The notes under the pieces are model-generated. The model was not told the origin of the DNA. It did no database searches and saw nothing but the letters and a program-made list of their open reading frames with translations. 10,564 nt of DNA, from the NCBI GenBank assembly GCA_937915765.1, contig CALGHE010000064.1, positions 1 through 10,564 of the forward strand. The letters run 5' to 3'. This document shows, one piece after another, positions 1 through 5,906 of this stretch. Origin of the DNA: an uncultured Bacteroidales bacterium (lineage in GTDB: Bacteria > Bacteroidota > Bacteroidia > Bacteroidales > Paludibacteraceae). Numbering within the stretch: the first letter of the stretch is position 1; the number at the start of each line of letters is the position of its first letter. The translations under genes and the position numbers were made by a program.

Positions 1-2
1 TA

Positions 3-668
3 AAGATAGAGGGAAATGCAGTGCACGGCCTGCAAAGGACATTCTTGTCAGATTGGTATTTCGTCTCCCGAAATTTCCTTACTGACCCAATCTTTTATCC
101 TCAGATACAAGGTCTTGGAGAATGTCTTGTGCAAGTTGTCACTAGTGGCCCGGATACTATTTGGGAAAGCATAATGCAGATATATTTTTCTATCATTACG
201 CAAGCTAAAAAGTATGTTTTCATACAGACCCCTTACTTTTTACCGAACGACAGCATTATCACAGCCTTGCAGACTGCTGCTTTAGGCGGAATAGACGTAC
301 GTTTAATACTGCCGGAACGCTCAGATGCAAAGTTCGCTCTGTTAGGCTCTTACTCTTATTTAGAAGAGATGCTAAAGGCTGGTGTCAAAATATATTTTTT
401 CAAACCTGGGTTTATCCATAGTAAAATGATTGTCGTTGACGACGAGCTCATGACCGTAGGTAGCGCCAATATGGATTTCCGAAGTTTTGAACAAAATTTC
501 GAGATAAACCTTTTGGTTTATGACTGCAACATTGCCAAGTCCATGAGGGAGATTTTTGAAACTGACCAGCAGCACACAGAACAATTGGATATTTCGGGTT
601 GGAAAAGCCGACCTAAAAGCCAAAAAGTCTGCGAGTCTATTGCAAGACTGTTTAGTCCATTGTTATGA
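3..668 (+). CDS. cls: Cardiolipin synthase, C-terminal part (5' end outside window)
   Basis: Membrane phospholipase-D-superfamily enzyme that makes cardiolipin, usually from two phosphatidylglycerols. The frame is open to the left edge. Codons before the GTG at 21 read KIEGNA and lead into VHGLQRTFLSDW, the family's conserved inter-domain stretch, so that GTG is an internal valine and not a start. The second HKD motif is complete: His at 417-419, Lys at 423-425 and Asp at 438-440 (HSKMIVVD), followed by GSANMDFRS and a conserved QNFEINLLVYD stretch. The first HKD motif and the N-terminal membrane segments would lie upstream of the window. The stop is TGA at 666-668, and the next gene begins 26 nt later on the same strand. 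The family call is firm. The donor substrate, and which cls paralogue this is, cannot be decided from this part. Confidence 0.93.
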   Translation, partial: KIEGNAVHGLQRTFLSDWYFVSRNFLTDPIFYPQIQGLGECLVQVVTSGPDTIWESIMQIYFSIITQAKKYVFIQTPYFLPNDSIITALQTAALGGIDVRLILPERSDAKFALLGSYSYLEEMLKAGVKIYFFKPGFIHSKMIVVDDELMTVGSANMDFRSFEQNFEINLLVYDCNIAKSMREIFETDQQHTEQLDISGWKSRPKSQKVCESIARLFSPLL

Positions 669-694
669 CATGCAATTAATTTAATCGACAATAA

Positions 695-1012
695 ATGAAG
701 AACGAATTTTTAGAACTGGAAGAGAAAGTTGTGTCGGTTCTTAAAACCGTGTACGACCCCGAAATTCCTGTGGACATATATAATTTGGGATTAATCTACG
801 GGATAGAATCCAATAATGACGGAGAGGTTAAGATCACTATGACTCTGACCGCGCCAAATTGTCCTGCTGCAGATTTCCTTGTTGAAGATGTGCAAATGAA
901 GGTTGAAGGCATCGAGGGCGTCAACAAAGTTAACATAGACATTGTTTTTGAGCCGGAATGGAATAAAGACATGATGTCCGAAGAGGCTAAGCTTGAGTTA
1001 GGTTTTTTATGA
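695..1012 (+). CDS. DUF59/MIP18-family Fe-S cluster assembly factor (SufT-like)
   Basis: A 105-residue single-domain protein of the DUF59/MIP18 family, whose members (SufT, PaaD-like proteins, eukaryotic MIP18) help mature iron-sulfur proteins in the cytosol. Diagnostic stretches are YDPEIPVDIYNLGLIYG (residues 20-36) and LTAPNCP (51-57), with the conserved reactive cysteine at residue 56. The protein ends EAKLELGFL, typical of short bacterial members. The length is full for a standalone member and there is no ParA/Mrp ATPase fusion. No suf genes are visible here. Its stop codon overlaps the start of the lpxH-type gene in an ATGA (1009-1012), so the two are probably translationally coupled. 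No Shine-Dalgarno sequence precedes the ATG, as is normal for this phylum. I leave the symbol blank because sufT is not proven by context. Confidence 0.88.
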   Translation: MKNEFLELEEKVVSVLKTVYDPEIPVDIYNLGLIYGIESNNDGEVKITMTLTAPNCPAADFLVEDVQMKVEGIEGVNKVNIDIVFEPEWNKDMMSEEAKLELGFL

Positions 1013-1764
1013 CAGAGAGAAAATACATATATTTTGCATCGGATGCGCATTTAGGTTTGGACGTTGTAGAAAACCCTATAGACTCCGAACGTCGTATTGT
1101 AAGATGGCTGGACAGCATAAAGGCTAAAGCTAAAGCTATTTATTTGCTGGGCGACATGTTTGACTATTGGTTTGAATACAGGTCTGTCGTTCCTAAAGGA
1201 TATGTGCGTTTTTTAGGCAAATTGGCAGAACTTGCTGACGACGGCGTCGAATTGTACATATTTACAGGCAACCACGACATCTGGATGTTTGATTATCTGC
1301 AAAAAACGATTGGTGCGACAATCATCCGCAACAGTTACGAAACCGTGATTTACGGGAAGAAATTTTTCATGGCTCACGGCGACGGGCTCGGCGACCCCAG
1401 CAAAAGCTTTAAATTCCTAAGATGTTTTTTCAGAAACAAAACTTGTCAATGGTTATACAAATTAATTCACCCGGACCTGACTGTCCCTTTCGGATTTGCA
1501 TGGTCCAGATACAACAGAAAACGCAAGTTAGGGAATAAGGCTGAAAAGTATCTTGGCGAAAAAAAAGAGTATCTTGTTCAGTTCGCAAAGGAACATGAGA
1601 AAGAGAACTCTGTCGATTACTATATGTTCGGACATCGCCATATATTGTTAGACTTAATGATTTCAAAAAGTAGCAGAGTTATGATTTTAGGAGATTGGAT
1701 ATGGCACTTCTCTTACGCTGTATTCGACGGAGAAAACATGACATTGGAACAGTTTGAAATATAA
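1009..1764 (+). CDS. lpxH: UDP-2,3-diacylglucosamine pyrophosphatase, LpxH type
   Basis: A 251-residue calcineurin-like metallophosphoesterase. LpxH hydrolyses UDP-2,3-diacylglucosamine to lipid X and UMP at the inner membrane, the fourth step of lipid A synthesis. All the metal-site motifs are present in order: SDAH (11-14), GDMFDYWFEY (48-57), GNHD (87-90), HGDGLGDP (123-130) and GHRH (208-211). The GDMFDYWFEY form and the insertion between HGD and GHRH (about 130-205), rich in basic and aromatic residues, match the LpxH group rather than generic phosphoesterases. The start ATG sits inside the ATGA overlap with the upstream DUF59 gene, which fixes it. A small lipoprotein gene follows 31 nt after the stop. 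In Bacteroidota this family is often annotated simply as a UDP-2,3-diacylglucosamine diphosphatase, and LpxH2-like paralogues of unclear substrate exist. Confidence 0.9.
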   Translation: MTERKYIYFASDAHLGLDVVENPIDSERRIVRWLDSIKAKAKAIYLLGDMFDYWFEYRSVVPKGYVRFLGKLAELADDGVELYIFTGNHDIWMFDYLQKTIGATIIRNSYETVIYGKKFFMAHGDGLGDPSKSFKFLRCFFRNKTCQWLYKLIHPDLTVPFGFAWSRYNRKRKLGNKAEKYLGEKKEYLVQFAKEHEKENSVDYYMFGHRHILLDLMISKSSRVMILGDWIWHFSYAVFDGENMTLEQFEI

Positions 1765-1795
1765 ACAAATTTTAATCTTTTTAAATTTATACATC

Positions 1796-2029
1796 ATGAA
1801 AAAAATGTTTATTTTATCGGTTTGTTTCATCGGGGCGATGTCCTTAGCGTCTTGCTCTATGGAATTTAAAGGCCGTTCTGCAGGCAATGATTACTGTGAT
1901 TGCAAAGAGGCCGGAGACATTTTAGACATTGCAAAATGCAAAAAAGATGTCTTAAAAGAACATAAAGAGAACTTGAAAGACAAAGAATTCAAGAACGCTT
2001 TTTGGGAAAGTGCTAGCAACTGCGAATAA
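1796..2029 (+). CDS. Small cysteine-rich putative lipoprotein, unknown function
   Basis: I do not recognise this 77-residue protein. It begins MKKMFILSVCFIGAMSLASC, a signal peptide ending in a lipobox (LASC, lipidated Cys20), so it should be exported and anchored in a membrane. The mature part of about 58 residues carries DYCDCKEAGD, AKCKKD and a C-terminal NCE, giving four cysteines besides the lipidated one (disulfides or metal binding are possible). It also has a Lys/Glu-rich helical stretch (KEHKENLKDKEFK). An upstream in-frame ATG at 1754 overlaps the lpxH end and would put 14 extra hydrophobic residues before the signal peptide, so I prefer 1796. The gene lies 31 nt after lpxH with no clear promoter or terminator between them, so co-transcription is likely. 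Confidence 0.78.
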   Translation: MKKMFILSVCFIGAMSLASCSMEFKGRSAGNDYCDCKEAGDILDIAKCKKDVLKEHKENLKDKEFKNAFWESASNCE

Positions 2030-2076
2030 TTTATTACAATTTATAGATTTTTTCGCTCGTTTTTCGACAAATTTTA

Positions 2077-2084
2077 TATATTTG
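2077..2084 (+). promoter_or_regulatory. Bacteroidota -7 box for the surface lipoprotein gene
   Basis: TATATTTG matches the Bacteroidota -7 consensus TAnnTTTG exactly. The -33 side is weak (TTTC near 2051-2054, 22 nt upstream). A transcript would start near 2090, which argues against the GTG at 2095 as a start and for the ATG at 2119 or 2125. Confidence 0.55.
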
Positions 2085-2118
2085 TAATATTAATGTGAAT
2101 TTTCAGATTGTATTGCTT

Positions 2119-3102
2119 ATGAGAATGAAGAACTTTTTATTATCATCGTTGGCGATCGGTGCATTGCTGACGAGTTGCAGCGATGGGGCTGACAAAAAAA
2201 GCAAAGTCCCTGAATTAAAAAGCATGAAATGCGAATTTGTTGCGGACGGAGACACAGCCGTATTTTTCGGCAAAAACTTACGTGACGCCAATTTTTATTT
2301 TTACGGAAATCAGAAAGCTGTTATTGACAGCGTAAACTCCAATGACTCCATAGCTTTTGTCATTGTTCCTTCTGGAGCTTCAGCCGGCAAAATATGTGTT
2401 GAAAATCAAAACGGAATATCGTATTCAAAATTTATGTTCCGCGACTATCGCAACACCATAGTCGATTTCGACTCTAAACTTGCCACATGGGGCGGATTTG
2501 CTCCTTTTGACGAACACGGCGAAAAAATCACGCAGACATACGATGGTGAAAATGTAACGAAAATACCAGCGGTTCTTCCTGATAAATGCGATGGCACTTA
2601 CGGATTTTTGTATGGCAACTATGAAAACGCATGGTCTATGACTCAAACTATGTTCTTGCAGTATGTGGCAAATCCTGCTGAAGGAGGTCGAGGCAATTTC
2701 TCAATTGCTGGCGAATTTAGGGGATATCCTATCGAAGAATTGGCTTTGAAGTTCGAAGTGTATATCCCCAAAGAGTGCCCTTACAACAACTTGAGAACCG
2801 AAATATTCTTTGGTCCGTTCAACTCTCCAGACAAGCACGGACGAGACAAGTCTCCTATATATTTCTGGGAGCCTTATAAAACAAATGGAGATTTTTATAC
2901 CGATGGCTGGCAAACTATTACAGTTCCTTTGACCGAATTTTGGCACACGACAACTAGCGACGAAGCTAAATTTGAGAACCCAATTAATTTGAAAGATGCC
3001 ACTAACTTTACTTTCGTTCAATTCGGCAACGCAAGTAAAGAGAATCCAGTGCCAATTTTCATTTGCGTAGATAATTTCCGAGTTGTTCCTATCGCTGAAT
3101 AA
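2119..3102 (+). CDS. Surface glycan-binding-type lipoprotein (SGBP-B-like)
   Basis: A 327-residue predicted surface lipoprotein. It starts MRMKNFLLSSLAIGALLTSC with lipobox LTSC (lipidated Cys20) followed by SDGADKK, an acidic stretch of the kind found at Bacteroidota lipoprotein export signals. Residues about 35-110 resemble an IPT/TIG immunoglobulin-like fold (VFFGKNLRDANFYF, VIVPSGASAGKICVEN). Residues about 115-325 resemble the C-terminal glycan-binding domain of SGBP-B-type proteins of polysaccharide utilisation loci: a start with IVDFDS, many aromatic residues, FSIAGEFRGYPIEELALKFEVYIP, GWQTITVPLTEFW and a final VDNFRV. Such proteins hold glycans at the cell surface for SusC/SusD uptake. 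No susC, susD or glycoside hydrolase gene is in view, so the partner locus and the sugar are unknown. The start follows from the -7 box at 2077-2084; 2125 is an equally acceptable ATG. Confidence 0.8.
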   Translation: MRMKNFLLSSLAIGALLTSCSDGADKKSKVPELKSMKCEFVADGDTAVFFGKNLRDANFYFYGNQKAVIDSVNSNDSIAFVIVPSGASAGKICVENQNGISYSKFMFRDYRNTIVDFDSKLATWGGFAPFDEHGEKITQTYDGENVTKIPAVLPDKCDGTYGFLYGNYENAWSMTQTMFLQYVANPAEGGRGNFSIAGEFRGYPIEELALKFEVYIPKECPYNNLRTEIFFGPFNSPDKHGRDKSPIYFWEPYKTNGDFYTDGWQTITVPLTEFWHTTTSDEAKFENPINLKDATNFTFVQFGNASKENPVPIFICVDNFRVVPIAE

Positions 3103-3113
3103 ATAAAAAGGTC

Positions 3114-3182
3114 TTCATATAAGGAGGTGTATCAAAACGCAACGCAAGATGTCACTTGCATTTTGACACCATTTTATATAAA
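3114..3182 (+). repeat. Long imperfect inverted repeat / 3' UTR hairpin
   Basis: Arms 3117-3142 and 3156-3179 pair as follows: 3117-3122 with 3174-3179; 3123-3124 with 3172-3173 as G-U; an A/A mismatch; GGTGT with ACACC; a 2-nt AT bulge (3131-3132); CAAAA with TTTTG; a C/A mismatch; GCAA with TTGC. That is 20 Watson-Crick and 2 wobble pairs around a 13-nt loop, with two more pairs outside (3114-3115 with 3181-3182). An alternative inner hairpin, GCAAG (3144-3148) with CTTGC (3155-3159), competes for the loop-proximal arm. It begins 11 nt after the lipoprotein stop and abuts the terminator. The wobble pairs work only in plus-strand RNA. Confidence 0.6.
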
Positions 3183-3236
3183 AAAGCCGTTTCGGAGAGT
3201 GAGTCATTATTCTCATTACCTCTGAAACGGCTTTTT
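3181..3236 (+). terminator. Strong intrinsic terminator of the plus-strand lipoprotein gene
   Basis: AAAAAGCCGTTTC (3181-3193) pairs perfectly with 3224-3236. The stem continues through a G-U pair (3194/3223) and three more pairs, then an inner helix 3199-3203 with 3212-3216 around an 8-nt loop. The A tract and T tract flank a GC-rich core. Both G-U pairs favour plus-strand RNA. The minus-strand gene at 3391 converges on it, so it may act in both directions. Confidence 0.88.
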
Positions 3237-3390
3237 GTGATTCAAACCTTGCTTGATAAAAGAGATTAGGTCGAGATGCTTTTTAAGAGCAGCTCCGGTT
3301 GATTATATTCGCAGAAGAGCGATGTAAGCGTCATGGCTGAGAAACATGAGCAACCACCAACTTATCTCTCAGTTAATAGATATATGCCAA
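3237..3390. other. Intergenic stretch between convergent genes, no gene recognised
   Basis: This is the 3' flank of the minus-strand membrane protein gene. The only structure I see is a weak inverted repeat, CTGAGA (3337-3342) with TCTCAG (3367-3372). It has no T tract on the minus strand, so it is not a convincing terminator. No ORF with recognisable protein features lies here. Confidence 0.5.
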
Positions 3391-4674
3391 TTACAATATA
3401 ATAAACAGAAGAAAAATATTGACAACAAATATCAAGCTAAAGCCTACGACCAAAGGCTTCAGCAAAACTTTGTTTGAAAAGAAGATTCCGTAAATCATCT
3501 TTACTACATTATTACTTATAATAGCCTGAAAAGCGGACATGACAAGCAACGACTCTGTAACATCATACTGTGACTGAAACAAATTTATCAAAAATGGATT
3601 AATGTCAGAGACCCCAACAAGTATGGAAAGCGTCCTCAATCCATTATCACCAAAATAAACTAAAGTATAATGAGTTATCAATGTAAATGCAATGAATAAA
3701 GACGCAAATATAAGAGCAACTTTGAATTCTAATGGATTTTTGTCATCCTCTTCCTCCTCTATTTTATCTCCTTCTCCAACTCCTTTCCTCAATTTATAAT
3801 AAAAAAACATTGCGACAGCACCAGTAAATAACGCCATGATGACAAAAATTGACCAATATTTGCAAAGCAGTTCAAAATTAAAAATTCCCATCAGAATCAT
3901 AAACTTAACATACATCATCGCAATGGCGCAATAGATCGCTGCCACATACTGACTCTGATTATCTTTCACCTCCCTTGCCTTTTTCGCCAGTATTATACAA
4001 GTTGCCGTACTGCTATAGACACCACCCAAAATACCTGTAACTATAATGCCGGCATCCTTAAAAACATACTTCTTCAAAAGATAACTCACATACGATATTC
4101 CCGATATCACAACAGTAGAAAGCCATATATTATACGGAGTCAGCGACACGCCGTCTATTATTTCAGTCTTTGGCAAAACTGGCAAAATAACCCCGGATAT
4201 AATGAAAAACTTGGCCAAATTAATAAATTCAAGGTCATTAATTTTCTTTGTGAAATTTATAAACATACTCTTCATCTCCGTCAAAATTAGCACAGAGACA
4301 ACAACCAATATCGACACCCATAGATCCTTCGTGTAAACTATAGGCGCCAAACAATACGTTATCAAGGCTATAATTATAGACGTTAAACCTGTATGTTTTA
4401 TATAAAACATCTTATACGCATAGTTTAAAGCCAAAAAAACGGTCAAGCATCCACCTCCCGCAAGAAACACGCCCATTGACTCGGGAGACAAAACATAAAG
4501 CACATACCCTAAGATTCCTATCAACGTAAATGTTCTGTCAGAACCAAAGTACGGAACCTCCTCTTTTTTAAGGTACATTTTACGCTGCGACAACCCGATT
4601 ATAAGCGCATACAACGCAACTATTATAAATTTTGTCAAATCAGGCGGCAATATATCTAAATAAGAACTGTTCAT
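3391..4674 (-). CDS. Polytopic membrane protein, MgtC/SapB-DUF4010 family
   Basis: A 427-residue inner-membrane protein with many hydrophobic segments across its whole length. The N-terminal part (about 15-135) resembles the MgtC/SapB membrane domain: GLSQRKMYL in place of the usual GxxRE, then FGSDRTFTLIGILGYV. The rest fits DUF4010: INDLEFINLAKFFIISGVILPVLP, then GILGGVYSSTATCIILAKKARE, then NPLEFKVALIFASLFIAF, then ILVGVSDINPFLINL. A short acidic cytoplasmic-type loop (KIEEEEDDK) precedes the last block. The family is widespread and its transport substrate or role is not established. MgtC itself is tied to Mg2+ stress and virulence in enteric bacteria, but that should not be carried over here. 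The gene stands alone on the minus strand with its own likely promoter, convergent with the lipoprotein gene on the left. The length is normal for the fused family. Confidence 0.85.
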   Translation of the reverse strand: MNSSYLDILPPDLTKFIIVALYALIIGLSQRKMYLKKEEVPYFGSDRTFTLIGILGYVLYVLSPESMGVFLAGGGCLTVFLALNYAYKMFYIKHTGLTSIIIALITYCLAPIVYTKDLWVSILVVVSVLILTEMKSMFINFTKKINDLEFINLAKFFIISGVILPVLPKTEIIDGVSLTPYNIWLSTVVISGISYVSYLLKKYVFKDAGIIVTGILGGVYSSTATCIILAKKAREVKDNQSQYVAAIYCAIAMMYVKFMILMGIFNFELLCKYWSIFVIMALFTGAVAMFFYYKLRKGVGEGDKIEEEEDDKNPLEFKVALIFASLFIAFTLITHYTLVYFGDNGLRTLSILVGVSDINPFLINLFQSQYDVTESLLVMSAFQAIISNNVVKMIYGIFFSNKVLLKPLVVGFSLIFVVNIFLLFIIL

Positions 4675-4710
4675 ACCTTCATTTTTTTATATTAAACAAT
4701 AAAAGCAACA

Positions 4711-4723
4711 CCTCTGCAAGAGG
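4711..4723 (-). other. Small hairpin in the leader of the DUF4010 gene
   Basis: CCTCT-GCA-AGAGG forms a 5-bp stem with a 3-nt loop between the predicted transcript start and the start codon at 4674. It is too small for a riboswitch. It could affect leader stability or be chance. Confidence 0.3.
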
Positions 4724-4734
4724 CTTACGTCTTG

Positions 4735-4764
4735 TAAAGATATAAAAAAAATTCGGAAAACAAA
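4735..4764 (-). promoter_or_regulatory. Probable promoter of the DUF4010 gene
   Basis: Read on the minus strand, TTTG (4764-4761) is followed after 18 nt by TATCTTTA (4742-4735), one base off TAnnTTTG. The predicted start near 4728 gives a leader of about 55 nt. Confidence 0.5.
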
Positions 4765-4829
4765 TTTTCAACAGACTTATCCGTCCCTATCTACTCAAAT
4801 TTCACTCAGAAAACAAAGAAAAGCCCAAC

Positions 4830-5252
4830 TTATTTGCCAAAAAACAAGCTTTGAATCAAACTTTCTATTTTCGACTCTTGCACAAAACCTTCAAAAGACT
4901 GCGGGTCCTTTTTCTTTTTAACAAAAATCAATGTAGGATATTTTTTTATGCCAAACAGTTCATTTAACACAGCTTCATTCTCTATTTTAAAAACATCAAA
5001 TTTGCCGTCATGTCTTCTACACACCTCATCCATAATCTGATGCATAGCTTTACACTCTCCGCTATTATCTTTTGCAAAAAACAAAATTGCAGGACGCCGT
5101 CCCTCATACGTAAAAACGTGAGGAAATTCTTTAAAATTCCACACTCGCTTTAAAAAGGCCGCCTCATCAATTCTTTCTATATCCTGAGCCAAGACACTAC
5201 CCATAAAAATCACGGAGAAAAAAGACAGGACAACAAACTTTGATAAATTCAT
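4830..5252 (-). CDS. Exported thioredoxin-fold protein with degenerate SxxC site
   Basis: A 140-residue protein. MNLSKFVVLSFFSVIFMGSVLA is a signal peptide, with cleavage likely before Gln23, so it should act in the periplasm. The rest follows the thioredoxin fold: RRPAILFFAKDNSGECKAM (52-70) at the active-site position, DVFKIENE (86-93) and GIKKYPTLIFV (101-111) with the cis-proline loop (Tyr105-Pro106-Thr107). The canonical WCxxC is replaced by NSGEC, so only the second cysteine (Cys67) remains, and a further cysteine lies at 78. A dithiol oxidoreductase role is therefore doubtful; a monothiol or binding role is possible. I chose the start at 5252. An in-frame Met at 5318 would add 22 residues before the signal peptide and read through a terminator hairpin. 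It lies 58 nt downstream of another exported-protein gene. Confidence 0.78.
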   Translation of the reverse strand: MNLSKFVVLSFFSVIFMGSVLAQDIERIDEAAFLKRVWNFKEFPHVFTYEGRRPAILFFAKDNSGECKAMHQIMDEVCRRHDGKFDVFKIENEAVLNELFGIKKYPTLIFVKKKKDPQSFEGFVQESKIESLIQSLFFGK

Positions 5253-5270
5253 AACTTTACGATTTAGCAG

Positions 5271-5303
5271 AAAAAAACAAGGACAAGAGACAATCTCTTG
5301 CCC
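5271..5303 (-). terminator. Intrinsic terminator between the two exported-protein genes
   Basis: On the minus strand GGGCAAGAGA (5303-5294), loop TTG, and TCTCTTGTCC (5290-5281) form a fully paired 10-bp stem followed by TTGTTTTTTTC. One pair is G-U in minus RNA and A/C on the other strand, so it favours minus transcription. It starts 8 nt past the upstream stop, and would end or attenuate transcription before the thioredoxin-fold gene. Confidence 0.8.
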
Positions 5304-5310
5304 TGAACCA

Positions 5311-5718
5311 TTAATCAAGGTACTGAACCGAATATCTGACAGCCGTTTTCTCTTCCATCACATATATTCTGAACTCACCCTTATCATATTGATACAACTT
5401 GACGTTGAACTTATTCAATGTCTCATCTGTACACGCAAAACTCACATACTTCAAATCTTTCTTAATAATCCACTTTTTGGGTTTCTCTAAGATTTCCAAA
5501 GTTTTGTCATCTATATCAACCTTCTCGTTAGTCAAATCTATCAAAATATCTGCCGTTCTTCCAGTCCATGGACCCCATGCAAACACGCCATCCAGACCTT
5601 TCGATGGAACACCATCAGAACCTCTGTATGCTTTAAAACGGATTTCCTGACCGTTTGAAGCAAAACAGCTCAACGCGAACGCAACTGCTACAAGGAATAA
5701 CTTTATAATATTTTTCAT
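5311..5718 (-). CDS. Small exported protein of unknown function
   Basis: I do not recognise this 135-residue protein. MKNIIKLFLVAVAFALSCFASNG is a clear signal peptide. A lipobox is not convincing because the residue three before Cys18 is Ala, so a soluble periplasmic or secreted protein cleaved around residues 20-24 is more likely. The mature part is about 110 residues, alternating short hydrophobic stretches (TADILIDL, LKYVSFAC, FRIYVM, VRYSVQYLD) with charged ones, which suggests a small beta-rich fold. Two cysteines are visible: one in the signal region and one in the mature part (SFACTDE). It has its own likely promoter and an intrinsic terminator right after its stop, so it may be expressed mostly as a single gene, with read-through into the thioredoxin-fold gene. 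Confidence 0.7.
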   Translation of the reverse strand: MKNIIKLFLVAVAFALSCFASNGQEIRFKAYRGSDGVPSKGLDGVFAWGPWTGRTADILIDLTNEKVDIDDKTLEILEKPKKWIIKKDLKYVSFACTDETLNKFNVKLYQYDKGEFRIYVMEEKTAVRYSVQYLD

Positions 5719-5752
5719 AATGACTGCAACTTTATATTGTTATTTCAGAACC

Positions 5753-5760
5753 CAAATTTA
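5753..5760 (-). promoter_or_regulatory. Bacteroidota -7 box for the small exported protein gene
   Basis: Minus-strand TAAATTTG is an exact TAnnTTTG match about 35 nt before the start codon at 5718. The -33 region is an A/T run with no clear TTTG, so the call rests on the -7 box and its position. Confidence 0.5.
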
Positions 5761-5906
5761 TGCAAAAAAAGCATAAAAAAAAATATTTGAGCGAAAAATG
5801 TACCTTTTTACAAGCAATTTAACAAAAAAACGCCTTGTTTTTACTGATTTTATAATCTCTACACTCTTCAAAGGCCATCATTCGCTCTCTTTCCTCCCTG
5901 TTTCAA

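Noticed and set aside
2095..2118. GTG at 2095 as start of the glycan-binding-type lipoprotein
   Set aside because: It lies only about 10 nt past the -7 box TATATTTG, near the expected transcript start, and would put extra hydrophobic residues before a signal peptide that is complete from 2119 or 2125.
3337..3372. CTGAGA/TCTCAG as a terminator for the DUF4010 gene
   Set aside because: The stem is short, the loop is long and no T run follows on the minus strand.
5253..5318. ATG at 5318 as start of the thioredoxin-fold protein
   Set aside because: The extra 22 residues read through a terminator hairpin and precede a complete signal peptide starting at 5252.
5821..5839. AACAA/TTGTT hairpin downstream of dnaJ as its terminator
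   Set aside because: The stem is only 5 A/T-rich base pairs with a 9-nt loop, too weak to call.
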